This document shows positions 15,768 to 24,718 of a stretch of 43,509 nucleotides of DNA, piece after piece; the first letter of the stretch is position 1, and each line of letters opens with the position of its first letter. The notes beneath the pieces are model-generated. The model made no database searches and was not told the DNA's origin. It was given only the letters and a program-made list of their open reading frames with translations. The translations under genes were made by a program, and so were the position numbers. The DNA comes from Sharpea porci (GTDB lineage Bacteria > Bacillota_I > Bacilli_A > Erysipelotrichales > Coprobacillaceae). The stretch spans positions 1 to 43,509 of the forward strand of contig NZ_VUNM01000023.1 in NCBI RefSeq assembly GCF_009695655.1, read 5' to 3'.

Positions 15768-16356
15768 GAGGTTGCATCAAATAGCAAGTGAGAGTAGTTA
15801 AGATAGAAAAAACAAAACTGCCAAGAGGAATACTCAGCGCTAAGAAATAACTTAACGGCATAAGCACGTTGTATACATTAATGGCATTGGTAAGCGTGAG
15901 AAGTGTTAAGGCAAGCTCGCCAAGAAACATATAGAAATAATACTGTTCAAACTGATGGTTATGATAACCATAAAAGATAATAATATATAATATCAATCTT
16001 GATAATGCGAGTGTAATCATCATGCCATGACTCATAAAGGAAGAGGCCTGAATATGATAAATAGCATTGATCACTGTATAAAGAAATTCAAGTAAACTTG
16101 CTGTTCCACTAGCCAAGATGGCAGTACGAAATTTCGCATTTTGTTTCTCTTTCAGGTAGTCATTTAAGCCATAAAAGAGAATAATGAATGACATGATTTC
16201 TAAAAGTGCAATAAATACAGTCAGTTCTGTTGTCATATACTTACCAACCAAAATGCCACTATAAGTCACTTTGATGACATAAAAGCATCCTGCTAATGCA
16301 AAGACGAGTAGAAGATACTTGAAAATATCCACAACTTTCATGAGATTCTTATGCAT
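15757..16356 (-). CDS. Hypothetical six-helix membrane protein
   Basis: I do not recognise this 199-residue protein. It is strongly hydrophobic with about six transmembrane segments and short loops. A cytoplasmic basic N-terminus (MHKNLMKVVDIFK) and a charged loop (NDYLKEKQNAKFR, about 65-77) fit inside-positive topology. It has no catalytic motif. It is a single-gene unit between the BTAD regulator gene and the ABC operon, with its own terminator that includes the stop codon. ATG 16356 follows GAGGTGGAAATGTT. Possible roles are a sensor or accessory subunit for the neighbouring regulator or transporter; this is context only. Confidence 0.75.
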   Translation of the reverse strand: MHKNLMKVVDIFKYLLLVFALAGCFYVIKVTYSGILVGKYMTTELTVFIALLEIMSFIILFYGLNDYLKEKQNAKFRTAILASGTASLLEFLYTVINAIYHIQASSFMSHGMMITLALSRLILYIIIFYGYHNHQFEQYYFYMFLGELALTLLTLTNAINVYNVLMPLSYFLALSIPLGSFVFSILTTLTCYLMQPQDA

Positions 16357-16414
16357 AACATTTCCACCTCGATATGCTCATTCTATCACATTTAAGGATG
16401 AATATGAAGTTTAC

Positions 16415-16439
16415 AAAAAAGAAAGCCTATTCGGCTTTC
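16415..16439 (-). terminator. Terminator overlapping the end of the BTAD regulator
   Basis: GAAAGCC (16421-16427) and GGCTTTC (16433-16439) form a 7-bp stem around a 5-nt loop, followed on the minus strand by six T. The TAG stop (16429-16427) is partly in the loop and partly in the stem. Confidence 0.88.
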
Positions 16440-17536
16440 CTTCTTGTTCTTATTTTCTTATTTGTAAGACTTGCGAGATTACGATATTCATAGGTTAAAT
16501 TAGGATCATAGACCTTTAAACGTTTCATGATTTTCTTGATATTTTTCTCTTTAATATTCAATAAGAGAAAATATTCTTTATCATTGAAACGAGATATACA
16601 ATCTCCTGAACGTAAATTATAAATAAAATCATCCAACAATAAATCAGATGACTGTGAACTACTTATCCTAACCACAAAGCCTTTCCACTTTCCACGACGC
16701 ATTTGACGAACACGAAGCTGGCACAAATGGGCAAATTCTTTTGGCGTACAGACAAAGGCATAAACACCAAAATCATTATCAATAGCTTGCATATAGTTAT
16801 CGAATAATTGATGTTGTGTCTGTATCATTTCATCAATCTTGAGTTGTGCAACTTTAGAAAGATGAGATTCAAAACTGCTATGAACAACATCGAAGTAATG
16901 TTTTGCTAAATCATTTTCATGATGCTCACACATTTGTTGGATGATTTCTACCTGTAATGGATCATTGTTCGCATCATCTAAGAAAAGACTCTTGGCTAAT
17001 TTCGAAAATGCATCATTATTCCCATAAGCATGATTTAATGCATAAATAGCCATTAATGCATGAGCTTGTGTAATTTCATGATGGAGCTTAGTCAGTTCAG
17101 TATCACCTTCGATCATTGGCAGAAGTGGTCCTTTATATGTCGCAATGGACAAATAGGCCTGTTCTAAAGGCTCTATGCCTGCCTTAAATTTCTCATAGGC
17201 GCTTAAAATAACTTGGTAGTCGAACTGATAATCTATGGCATCACTTAAATAGTAATACCCACCTTTTGCATAAATAATCTGCTCAATTCCAAAATATTCT
17301 TTAAATAACATTCTCGTTCGATAAACGAGCGTCTTGATGCCATTATGACGATTTGCTTCAGAGTTCTTAAAAATATATGTGGCGAGTGTATTTTTGTCGG
17401 CGTTAGTGGGGTTGATAGAAAGAAAACAAAATAGTCGCGTTATTTGTAAAGAACGAAAATCGGCAAAGGATAGTTCCTTGCCCTGATATGCAATCGTGAA
17501 GTTCCCAAGCATCCTTATCTTCATGATTGGTTTCAT
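16427..17536 (-). CDS. BTAD-domain (SARP-like) regulator with GGDEF-like C-terminus
   Basis: This 369-residue protein starts with a winged-helix OmpR-type DNA-binding domain (about 1-105: RMLGNFTIAYQGKEL, then SLQITRLFCFL). A BTAD/TPR-like helical domain follows (about 115-245). The C-terminal part (about 255-355) contains LRSGDCISRFNDKEYFLLL, which follows the R-x-G-D-x-x-x-R-[GGDEF]-hydrophobic pattern of diguanylate cyclases, with GGDEF replaced by NDKEY. Catalysis is therefore unlikely; it may be a sensing or dimerisation fold. It is probably a transcription factor for neighbouring membrane genes. ATG 17536 follows AAAGGGATATAAA. A TATAAT at 17569-17564 could be its -10. Confidence 0.8.
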   Translation of the reverse strand: MKPIMKIRMLGNFTIAYQGKELSFADFRSLQITRLFCFLSINPTNADKNTLATYIFKNSEANRHNGIKTLVYRTRMLFKEYFGIEQIIYAKGGYYYLSDAIDYQFDYQVILSAYEKFKAGIEPLEQAYLSIATYKGPLLPMIEGDTELTKLHHEITQAHALMAIYALNHAYGNNDAFSKLAKSLFLDDANNDPLQVEIIQQMCEHHENDLAKHYFDVVHSSFESHLSKVAQLKIDEMIQTQHQLFDNYMQAIDNDFGVYAFVCTPKEFAHLCQLRVRQMRRGKWKGFVVRISSSQSSDLLLDDFIYNLRSGDCISRFNDKEYFLLLNIKEKNIKKIMKRLKVYDPNLTYEYRNLASLTNKKIRTRRKAE

Positions 17537-17644
17537 TTTATATCCCTTTTATCCCTTTGACCATATTATAACCGCCTTTATGAACAATTGCTATATAAAT
17601 GCTATAAAGAAATTGTTTTTAGTCTTGCATTTTTTAGCGAAATG

Positions 17645-17692
<48 letters not shown>

Positions 17693-17723
17693 TTATTAGT
17701 ATATATTATACTTATCAAACAAT

Positions 17724-17754
17724 AAAAAAAATCCAGTTTCTTAGGAAACTGGAT
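17724..17754 (-). terminator. Terminator of the infC-rpmI-rplT operon
   Basis: A perfect 10-bp stem (17731-17740 with 17745-17754) with a TTAG loop is followed on the minus strand by a seven-T run. It lies 6 nt beyond the rplT stop. Confidence 0.93.
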
Positions 17755-17760
17755 CAATCA

Positions 17761-18120
17761 TTACTTATTTAATGCTTCTTTAGCAGTATTGCAGATTGCA
17801 GTGAATCCTTCTGGATCAGCAATTGCAATTTCAGATAACATCTTTCTATTGATGTCAACGTTAGCTAATTTTAAACCATGCATTAATACAGAGTATGATA
17901 AGTCATTCATTCTTGCAGCCGCATTAATACGAGCAATCCATAACTTTCTCATTTCTCTCTTTAAGTTTCTTCTATCTCTATATGCATATTTTAATGAATG
18001 CATTACCTGCTCATGAGCAGTTTTATATAAAGCATGCTTACTTCCAAAATAACCCTTAGCAAGCTTTAATGTTTTCTTTCTTCTACGTCTAGTTGTGTAA
18101 CCGCCTTTTACTCTTGCCAT
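17761..18120 (-). CDS. rplT: 50S ribosomal protein L20
   Basis: This 119-residue basic protein is L20, an early-assembling 23S rRNA binding protein. The start [20 protein letters not shown] and the conserved [15 protein letters not shown] block identify it, and the length is standard. It is the last gene of the infC-rpmI-rplT operon, 13 nt after rpmI. In Bacillus L20 also represses this operon by acting on the leader; the attenuator-type leader upstream of infC here fits that mode. Confidence 0.98.
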   Translation of the reverse strand: MARVKGGYTTRRRRKKTLKLAKGYFGSKHALYKTAHEQVMHSLKYAYRDRRNLKREMRKLWIARINAAARMNDLSYSVLMHGLKLANVDINRKMLSEIAIADPEGFTAICNTAKEALNK

Positions 18121-18133
18121 TTACATGTCCTCC

Positions 18134-18328
18134 TTACTTACCTAATCTAGATTTAATTCTCTTCATATCTGATGGATGCACTAAAGTTGCTTTTGCTAAA
18201 TGCTTCTTCTGTTTGTGAGTCTTGTTGTGTGATAAGTGTGAAACATAAGCATGAGATCTTTTAAACTTACCTGAACCTGTTTTCTTTAAACGTTTCTTTA
18301 GGCCACTGTGTGTTTTCATTTTTGGCAT
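18134..18328 (-). CDS. rpmI: 50S ribosomal protein L35
   Basis: This 64-residue, very basic protein is L35: [20 protein letters not shown] at the N-terminus and [13 protein letters not shown] at the C-terminus. The length is standard. It lies between infC (17-nt gap) and rplT in the conserved operon, with AGGAGG upstream of the ATG. Confidence 0.98.
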   Translation of the reverse strand: MPKMKTHSGLKKRLKKTGSGKFKRSHAYVSHLSHNKTHKQKKHLAKATLVHPSDMKRIKSRLGK

Positions 18329-18345
18329 AACTAAATTCCTCCTAT

Positions 18346-18885
18346 TTATTTCTTCTTAGGGGCAAGAATCGCAATAAGCGTTCTGCCTTCCATTTTAGCT
18401 GGCTTTTCGATAACACAATATTCACTACATTCTTCAACGAAATCATCAAGAATCTTCTGTCCAATTTCAATATGTGCCATCTGTCTTCCTCTAAATCTCA
18501 CTGCAACCTTGACTTTATCGCCATCTTGCAGCCATTTTAAAGTTCTCTTCAGTTTTACATTTTTATCATGGACATCAATAGTTGGAGAAAGCTGAGTTTC
18601 CTTTAGAGAGACAACCTTAGAATTTCTTCTCTGTTCTCTTTCTTTCTTCTGTTTCTCAAAACGATATTTACCATAGTCCATGATTCGACATACAGGTGGT
18701 TTTGCTTTTGGCGCAACACACACTAAGTCTAAATTTGCATCATTTGCCTTGTTCTGGGCATCTCTGCTACTCATAGTTCCAAGCTGATCTCCGTTCTGGT
18801 CAATCACAAGAACTTCTCTAAAGCGAATTTTTCCATTAACTAAATCATCATTTGGTTTTGGTTTAGTTCTATCGTATTTTCTAAT
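18346..18885 (-). CDS. infC: Translation initiation factor IF-3 (AUU start)
   Basis: IF-3 binds the 30S subunit, prevents 50S joining and proofreads the start codon. The protein has the N-terminal domain ([17 protein letters not shown]), linker helix (about 75-90) and C-terminal domain ([18 protein letters not shown]). I place the start at ATT 18885, giving 179 residues. The SD GGAGGT is 7 nt upstream of it, and the reading IRKYDRTKP matches family N-termini. The ATG at 18900 overlaps that SD and cannot use it. An AUU start on infC is the known autoregulatory device by which IF-3 rejects its own mRNA. Confidence 0.95.
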   Translation of the reverse strand: MRKYDRTKPKPNDDLVNGKIRFREVLVIDQNGDQLGTMSSRDAQNKANDANLDLVCVAPKAKPPVCRIMDYGKYRFEKQKKEREQRRNSKVVSLKETQLSPTIDVHDKNVKLKRTLKWLQDGDKVKVAVRFRGRQMAHIEIGQKILDDFVEECSEYCVIEKPAKMEGRTLIAILAPKKK

Positions 18886-18911
18886 AAAAGCCACCTCCAT
18901 TGCTTATCAAT

Positions 18912-19045
18912 AAAAAAGCAGGTGCATAAGCACCCGCATAAATATCCTAAAGAATTAATACATTAATATCTTCAGTGACATTTGCCTACCAACATCCATC
19001 AGTCAGGCGAGAAGCGAGCACTTCTTCTTTCCACTACTTTATTAC
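18912..19045 (-). promoter_or_regulatory. infC-rpmI-rplT leader with attenuator (L20-leader type)
   Basis: The roughly 150-nt leader ends in an intrinsic terminator: GCGGGTGC (937-930) pairs with GCACCTGC (925-918) with one G-U and a 4-nt loop, followed by six U, 27 nt before the AUU start. The upstream part has GC-rich complementary blocks (AGTGCTCGCTTCTCGCCTGACT, 19024-19003) able to fold alternatively. Position and organisation match the L20-controlled leader of Bacillus. L20 binding itself cannot be shown from sequence alone. Confidence 0.8.
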
Positions 19046-19051
19046 TTGCTC

Positions 19052-19080
19052 ATTTTATAAAATTTCCTAATTGATGTCAA
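19052..19080 (-). promoter_or_regulatory. Promoter of the infC operon
   Basis: On the minus strand TTGACA (19080-19075) and TAAAAT (19057-19052) are exactly 17 nt apart. The -35 hexamer contains the TGA stop codon of the upstream pseudouridine synthase gene, so the operon promoter starts inside the previous gene. Confidence 0.85.
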
Positions 19081-19901
19081 TGCTTTTTTACAACTTTCTC
19101 AAACGATTCTGGAATATCTGTCGTAAAAGTCATTTCTTTATGGGTAAAAGGATGAATGAAGCTAAATGTATCAGCATGCAGCGCAAGTCTTTTGAGTGCA
19201 TTGCTTCTCGCCCCATATTTCTTATCCCCCATAATAGGATGATGTAATGAAGCCATATGAACTCGAATCTGATTCTTACGACCTGTATCAAGCAAGACAT
19301 GAACAAGCGAACATTTTTGACTAGAGACTATAGTTTGATAATGTGTAATTGCTCGCTGCCCGCCTTTCTTCGTAATATAGACTTCCTGGCCTCGACTTTC
19401 GGCCAAATAATTATCTATTGTTCCACTCCCATTCATCTTCCCTTCAACAACCGCATAATAACTACGTGTTGTTACACATGCATTCCAGTGATGCGTAAGA
19501 TATTCATAGAGTTTCTTATCTTTTACAAACATCAGGACACCTGACGTATCCTGATCTAAACGATGGACAAGATAGAGTTGTTCATGTTTCTTGTTCACAT
19601 AATTCTTGACCATCATATACGCTGTCCTTTTAGATTCCTTAGCCGTACGTTCCGATAATAATCCACTAGGTTTATTTATAACAATGCATTCATGATCTTC
19701 ATAGATGATATCAAAAGGCAATGAAGAAGGTACTGACTTGCTGATAGTAATATGATCACCTATCTTAAGGTCATAGTCATATTGAGTAATAATCTTGCCA
19801 TTGACTTGAACCTCTTTGTATTTCAAGAGATTCTTTGCTTTCGTACGATTATAATTCTGGAGTAAATAATCCATTAACATTTGTTCTTTAACGATTTTCA
19901 T
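19077..19901 (-). CDS. RluA/RluD-family 23S rRNA pseudouridine synthase
   Basis: This 274-residue protein has an N-terminal S4 RNA-binding domain (about 10-60, NLLKYKEVQVNGKIITQYD). The catalytic domain contains HRLDQDTSGVLMF, with the catalytic Asp in HRLDxxTSG, and a GRKNQIRVHMA block. It isomerises uridine in rRNA; the exact site cannot be assigned. It overlaps the end of the glycerate kinase gene by 14 nt and uses AGAAGG within that gene as SD. Its stop is in the -35 of the infC promoter. Confidence 0.93.
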   Translation of the reverse strand: MKIVKEQMLMDYLLQNYNRTKAKNLLKYKEVQVNGKIITQYDYDLKIGDHITISKSVPSSLPFDIIYEDHECIVINKPSGLLSERTAKESKRTAYMMVKNYVNKKHEQLYLVHRLDQDTSGVLMFVKDKKLYEYLTHHWNACVTTRSYYAVVEGKMNGSGTIDNYLAESRGQEVYITKKGGQRAITHYQTIVSSQKCSLVHVLLDTGRKNQIRVHMASLHHPIMGDKKYGARSNALKRLALHADTFSFIHPFTHKEMTFTTDIPESFEKVVKKH

Positions 19902-20988
19902 GAAAATACCTTCTCACAGCTTTTCCAAGACTTTTTGGGCCTTCTTTCAACATTGTTGCAAGATCCTTAATTTCTTCATTGATGCAAATGACATCTTGAA
20001 AACCCGCCTCTTTAAGCATATGTACATCTTTTACCTTACCCGCAAAGACAACAACCGGCTTATGATATCTATTCGCATGCATTAAAACACCATAAGGTGT
20101 TTTGCCAGAAAGTGTTTGTCTGTCTATGCTGCCTTCTCCAGTCACAATAATATCTGCCTGCTTGATGGCATCATCAAGACACACCATCTCGCTGACAATT
20201 TCAAAGCCCTTTTCTAAACGTCCACCTAGAAAGCTCACAATCGCATAGCCCAGACCACCTGCTGCTCCTGTTCCAGGAATATCATGAAAAGATTGTCCCA
20301 GTGTTTCTTCACTTAAAGAAGCATAATGTGCCATTGCATGATCAACTGTTTCTAAGTTAACCTTCGAAAGACCTTTTTGTGGTCCGAAGACATATGTCGC
20401 GCCATTATTGCCCAATAACGGATTTTCCACATCACAGACAGCTATAAAGCTGACTTCTTCATTTTGAAAAAGATAGTTGTTCCTATCAATAGTCGCAATC
20501 TTACCAAGCCCTTGTGCATTTGGTATGACATCCTGTTCATGTTCGTCAAGAAAACGTATGCCTAAAGCAGAAAGCATGCCAATTCCACCATCATTTGTTG
20601 CTGAGCCTCCAAGTGTAATCATAAAGCGTCTTGCCCCATGATGATAAGCATCAACAATCATCTCACCAACACCTAAGCTTGTTGTCAATAAAGCATTCTT
20701 TTCATTTTCAAGAAGAAGGTCTAAGCCACATGCCTGAGCACATTCAATAACAGCTAGATCCCCTGCAATCATATATCTTGCGCATACATGTTTGAAGTTA
20801 GGTGAGGTTACTTCAACTTGATAATAAGTCCCCTTTAAGCCATCACTCAAAGCCTCAAGCGTCCCTTCGCCCCCATCAGCTAACGGGATAATCTCGACCT
20901 CATCATCTAAAGCGCTTTTTACCGCCTCACCAGCATCCTTTGCACTCATTGATTCTTTAAACGAATCAAAACAAGCCAACACTTTCAT
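19888..20988 (-). CDS. garK: Glycerate 2-kinase
   Basis: This 366-residue protein is a GarK/GlxK-type glycerate kinase, which makes 2-phosphoglycerate from glycerate and ATP. Family blocks are present: FDSFKESMSAKDAGEAV, PLADGGEGTLEAL, TLGGSATNDGGIGMLSALG, GAAGGLGYA and VTGEGSIDRQTLSGKTP. The length is close to the usual 375-380. No glyoxylate or tartrate genes are adjacent, so its supply of glycerate is not clear. ATG 20988 follows GGAGTGAGATGA. Confidence 0.95.
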   Translation of the reverse strand: MKVLACFDSFKESMSAKDAGEAVKSALDDEVEIIPLADGGEGTLEALSDGLKGTYYQVEVTSPNFKHVCARYMIAGDLAVIECAQACGLDLLLENEKNALLTTSLGVGEMIVDAYHHGARRFMITLGGSATNDGGIGMLSALGIRFLDEHEQDVIPNAQGLGKIATIDRNNYLFQNEEVSFIAVCDVENPLLGNNGATYVFGPQKGLSKVNLETVDHAMAHYASLSEETLGQSFHDIPGTGAAGGLGYAIVSFLGGRLEKGFEIVSEMVCLDDAIKQADIIVTGEGSIDRQTLSGKTPYGVLMHANRYHKPVVVFAGKVKDVHMLKEAGFQDVICINEEIKDLATMLKEGPKSLGKAVRRYFHENR

Positions 20989-21026
20989 TCATCTCACTCC
21001 ATTCTTATTCATCATAACATAATTGA

Positions 21027-21054
21027 AAAGGGAGGACTATACGTTCTCTCCCTT
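21027..21054 (-). terminator. Possible terminator overlapping the end of the PAP2-like gene
   Basis: AAAGGGAG (21027-21034) and CTCCCTTT (21047-21054) form an 8-bp stem with a 12-nt loop containing the TAG stop. On the minus strand the following bases are TCAATT, a weak U run, so termination may be inefficient. Confidence 0.5.
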
Positions 21055-21672
21055 TAAGAAATAACAATCTTTTTTATAAACAATAACATACATCACACCC
21101 ACAAGAATGAAGGCTGCTATCGCATCAACAATACCATGCTGTTTCACAAAGAATGTGGCAATGGTAATAAGACAAGCTAGAATGACTGAACCATATTTAA
21201 TATAAGGTTTGACATAATCACTTTTACATAAACCTATTGTCATACCAATTGAATTATAGATATGGATACTTGGGATGACATTGGTTGGTGTATCCGTACG
21301 ATAGATAAGCGAGACAACCCAGGTAGAGAAGCTGTTGACTTCTAAATGCTGGGGTCGGATATCTAGGCCGTTTGGATAGATGACAGATGCGACAATAAAG
21401 ATTGTCATGCCCACATAAAGCACCGTCATCATTTTAAAATATTCTCTCTTGTCATGTAAGAATAAGATCCAGAAAGTCAGGAATATAAATGGAAACCACA
21501 AGATATAGAAAATAATAAATTGGGGAATAAAGGGAATGGCAAAGTCAAAGCTTGTCGAAATAATATGTGCCTTACTTAAAGGTACAAGTCTTTCCACAAT
21601 CGCAAAACCAGCTAAATAAATAGGCCAGTAAAGCAATGTCCACCAGTATTGCCAATTTCTTTTTGTTTTCAT
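21037..21672 (-). CDS. PAP2-superfamily membrane phosphatase-like protein
   Basis: This 211-residue protein has about five to six membrane segments and the two PAP2/inositol-phosphorylceramide-synthase-like motifs: NVIPSIHIYNS and VKQHGIVDAIAA, the latter corresponding to KQHSxxD with Gly for Ser. The His residues expected for phosphoryl transfer are present. It probably acts on a lipid phosphate or phospholipid headgroup at the membrane. Its ATG directly follows the prfC TAA with no gap and only a weak SD, so it is likely translated by coupling. Confidence 0.8.
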   Translation of the reverse strand: MKTKRNWQYWWTLLYWPIYLAGFAIVERLVPLSKAHIISTSFDFAIPFIPQFIIFYILWFPFIFLTFWILFLHDKREYFKMMTVLYVGMTIFIVASVIYPNGLDIRPQHLEVNSFSTWVVSLIYRTDTPTNVIPSIHIYNSIGMTIGLCKSDYVKPYIKYGSVILACLITIATFFVKQHGIVDAIAAFILVGVMYVIVYKKDCYFLKGENV

Positions 21673-23265
21673 TTAGGCATTCTTACTGAACTCAGATAAT
21701 TCTAAGCCCTTATTCCTTTCTGTAGCCCAGTTGATTCCCCACTGATTTGAGAAAAGCAAGAGGTTATTGCCACGTAAGTCCTGGACCTTTCTTGTATCAC
21801 TTGAAAGATTAAGACTATTTAAGTCAATATCTTTGTTGTCAATCCAGCGAATGAACTGATAAGGGAGTGGTGTATTATCAATCTCTACATTGTATTCATT
21901 CTTAAGACGATAAGCAAGTACTTCAAACTGCAGCACCCCAACAACACCAACAACAATATCTTCAAATGAGCCACCAATAGCTGTAAAGATCTGAATCGCA
22001 CCTTCCTGGGCAATCTGGCTGATGCCTTTCACAAACTGTTTACGCTTCATTGTATCTTTATTTCGAATAGAGGCAAAGTGTTCTGGGGCAAAGGTTGGAA
22101 TGCCTTCAAAGGCAAACTTTTCTTTAGATGTTGTCAATGTGTCCCCGATAGAGAAGATACCTGGATCAAAGACACCAATAACATCCCCTGAATAAGCTTC
22201 TGTAATTTCTTCACGATCATCAGCCATGAGCTGTTTACTCTGGTTCAGCTTAATCTTCTTACCACCTTGCACATGATAGACTTCCATGCCCTTTTCAAAC
22301 TTTCCTGAAGTAATACGCATAAAGGCCATGCGGTCACGATGACGGCTATTCATATTAGCTTGAATCTTGAAGACAAAGGCTGAGAAATCTTCACTAAAGG
22401 GATCAATCATACCATGATCGGACATTCTTGGCTGTGGTGGCATGGAGAAATCAAGGAAGTGCTGTAAGAAAGGTTCTACACCAAAGTTTGTCAAGGCCGA
22501 ACCAAAACATACAGGTGACTGCTTACCTTCATGAATCTTTTCGATATCAAACTGTGCGCCTGCTCCATCAAGTAATTCCACATCATCCATCAATGTCGCA
22601 TATTGATCTTCATCGATAACATTCTTGAGTGCTTCATCATCAACATGATAGACATTTTCCGTAACTTCCTTCTTATAGCCATCAACAGCTTCAAAAGTTA
22701 AGACTTTCTTTGTCGCACGTTCATAAACACCTTTAAACTGCTTACCTGCCCCAATAGGCCAGTTAACGGCACATGTTTCCACGCCTAATTCTGCTTCAAT
22801 TTCTTCCATTAATTCATAAGGATCTTTTGCATCACGGTCAAGCTTGTTGATGAAAGTAAAGATTGGGATATGACGCATAGCACAAACTTTAAAGAGCTTT
22901 CTTGTTTGTGCTTCAACACCCTTACTTGCATCAATGACCATGACAGCTGAATCAGCTGCCATTAACGTACGATACGTATCTTCTGAGAAATCCTGGTGAC
23001 CTGGTGTATCCAGAATGTTTATGCAGTAGCCCTGATAATTAAACTGCAGGACTGATGATGTAACAGAGATACCACGCTGCTTTTCAATTTCCATCCAGTC
23101 AGATACAGCATGGCGCATACGCTGTTTGCCCTTGACCATACCAGCTTCCTGAATAGCTCCACCATAAAGCAAGAATTTCTCAGTTAATGTTGTCTTACCA
23201 GCATCCGGGTGAGAAATAATGGCGAAGGTTCTTCTTTTTTCTACTTTATCTTTAAAATCAGACAT
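21673..23265 (-). CDS. prfC: Peptide chain release factor 3
   Basis: RF3 is the translational GTPase that recycles RF1/RF2. The 530-residue length is standard. The G motifs are clear: SHPDAGKTTLTEK (G1), RGISVTSS (G2), DTPGHQDFSEDTYR (G3) and NKLDRDAKDP (G4). The C-terminal region (FVKGISQIAQEGAIQIF, GVVGVLQFEVLAYRLKNEY) is the RF3-specific domain that separates it from EF-G. AGGAGG lies 5 nt before ATG 23265. The gene is coupled to the PAP2-like gene behind it. Confidence 0.97.
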   Translation of the reverse strand: MSDFKDKVEKRRTFAIISHPDAGKTTLTEKFLLYGGAIQEAGMVKGKQRMRHAVSDWMEIEKQRGISVTSSVLQFNYQGYCINILDTPGHQDFSEDTYRTLMAADSAVMVIDASKGVEAQTRKLFKVCAMRHIPIFTFINKLDRDAKDPYELMEEIEAELGVETCAVNWPIGAGKQFKGVYERATKKVLTFEAVDGYKKEVTENVYHVDDEALKNVIDEDQYATLMDDVELLDGAGAQFDIEKIHEGKQSPVCFGSALTNFGVEPFLQHFLDFSMPPQPRMSDHGMIDPFSEDFSAFVFKIQANMNSRHRDRMAFMRITSGKFEKGMEVYHVQGGKKIKLNQSKQLMADDREEITEAYSGDVIGVFDPGIFSIGDTLTTSKEKFAFEGIPTFAPEHFASIRNKDTMKRKQFVKGISQIAQEGAIQIFTAIGGSFEDIVVGVVGVLQFEVLAYRLKNEYNVEIDNTPLPYQFIRWIDNKDIDLNSLNLSSDTRKVQDLRGNNLLLFSNQWGINWATERNKGLELSEFSKNA

Positions 23266-23351
23266 AAATGCCTCCTAAAATCTTTTTTACAACTTCACTA
23301 CTATAACAAATAGTACCGATGAAATCAAAGGTTTTCTCTAAAGAAAGACAT

Positions 23352-24569
23352 CTATAAGACAAAGCAGCCATTTTTAAAGATTTCTACTTCTTCTCCCTGA
23401 TGTGTCTTTGCTGTAATTGAAAGATCAGCTGTACCAATCATAAAGTCTACATGAGTTAAGCTGTCATTGACACCATGTTGATATAATTCCTCTTTGTTCA
23501 TCTCAATACCATTCTTCAGACATTCACTAAAGCCTTTACCAAGTGCTAAGTGACATGCTGCATTCTCATCATAAAGCGTATTATAGAAAAGAATATTCAT
23601 TTCTCTAATTGGTGAATCATAAGGCACAAGGGCAATTTCCCCTAAGTAATGTGAACCTTCATCCGTCTCAATAATACTGCCTAAAACATCCTTACCAACA
23701 CGGGCATCATAAGCTACAGCTCTACCTTCTTTAAAAGTAATCGAAAAGTCTTCAACTAAGGCACCATTATAGTTAAGAGGCATGCTTGAATACACAATAC
23801 CTTCAACCTTTTGATAATGTGGTGAAGTAAAGATTTCTTCTGTAGGGATATTTGGGAAGGAGTAAATGCCATCTTTTGTATAACTGCCTCCTCCAGCAAA
23901 CAAGTAATCATCTGTCAAGCCTACTGTTAAATCTGTACCCAGGCTATTTGTATAATGCAGACTTTCAATATTTAAAGCATTCAATTTATGAACACGTTCT
24001 TCAAAGCTTAGACGATGTTTATTCCATTCTTCAACAGGATCATCACGATCAACATAAGTCACATGATAAATAGCATTCCACAAAGCTTCCATTGCTTCTT
24101 GGTCACTCATTTCAGGAAAGACCTTATTTGCCCATTTCAAGCTAGGTGCTCCAACAATACACCAGCGATCTTCCATCAGATCAAGATGATCATAGAATAA
24201 AGCACAAGCTTCATGAATAGCCTTGCTTCTTGTCTGTAATTTCTTAGGATCAATCCCCTTTAAGCCATCTGGATCCTCACTTGTAATAGTGATAACAGCA
24301 GCATGTTTAAGAGCATATTCATTATGAATTTCACGTACATAATTTGGTACGTTTTCAAAGTATTCTGCATCATTATGATCATAGCGCAGACGTGTTAAAT
24401 CCTCATCAATATAGTAAGGGATGACATCCCTTGCTCCTACTTTATAAGCCTCTTTGGCAATGGCTTTGACAAGCCCTGCATTGCATACATCACTTGTAAT
24501 AACAACATCCTGCCCAGGCTGCACATTCACACCCTGCTTCACAATTAATTCCGCATATTTCTCTAACAT
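23352..24569 (-). CDS. M29-family aminopeptidase (AmpS/PepS-like)
   Basis: This 405-residue protein is a thermophilic-aminopeptidase (M29) family metallopeptidase, cytoplasmic and using two metal ions to remove N-terminal residues. It shows the family N-terminus YAELIVKQGVNVQPGQDVVI, the TNSLGTDLTVGL block, FPNIPTEEIFTSPH, EDFSITFKEGR, ALGKGF and the late VDFMIGTADLSI. I take ATG 24569, with GGAGG 7 nt upstream. The longer frame from 24635 would run through a likely TATAAT promoter element and is not supported. Confidence 0.95.
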   Translation of the reverse strand: MLEKYAELIVKQGVNVQPGQDVVITSDVCNAGLVKAIAKEAYKVGARDVIPYYIDEDLTRLRYDHNDAEYFENVPNYVREIHNEYALKHAAVITITSEDPDGLKGIDPKKLQTRSKAIHEACALFYDHLDLMEDRWCIVGAPSLKWANKVFPEMSDQEAMEALWNAIYHVTYVDRDDPVEEWNKHRLSFEERVHKLNALNIESLHYTNSLGTDLTVGLTDDYLFAGGGSYTKDGIYSFPNIPTEEIFTSPHYQKVEGIVYSSMPLNYNGALVEDFSITFKEGRAVAYDARVGKDVLGSIIETDEGSHYLGEIALVPYDSPIREMNILFYNTLYDENAACHLALGKGFSECLKNGIEMNKEELYQHGVNDSLTHVDFMIGTADLSITAKTHQGEEVEIFKNGCFVL

Positions 24570-24656
24570 AGCATATCCTCCAATAATGCCCTTATTATAA
24601 CAATTTTTTCCATTTCTCAAAAGTATTATAATCAATTGCTTTTATAGTGGTATTTC

Positions 24657-24718
24657 TTGTGTTTTATGGATGAGTATGCTAAAGTAAAGCTAGCAATTCA
24701 AAAAATAGAGGTTGCTAG
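24657..24718 (+). promoter_or_regulatory. cspA promoter and 5'-UTR hairpin
   Basis: TTGTGT (24657-24662) and TAAAGT (24680-24685) are 17 nt apart and would start transcription near 24692. The 5' end of that RNA contains CTAGCAA (24690-24696) and TTGCTAG (24712-24718), a 7-bp hairpin just before the SD at 24725. The hexamers are only moderate matches, and a structured 5' UTR as a temperature sensor is inference. Confidence 0.45.

Noticed and set aside
18886-18900. ATG start of infC at 18900
   Set aside because: The ATG overlaps the SD GGAGGT; the ATT at 18885 has correct spacing and matches the known infC start.
24570-24635. Longer N-terminus for the M29 aminopeptidase
   Set aside because: The extension passes through a TATAAT and the SD; ATG 24569 is correctly spaced from GGAGG.
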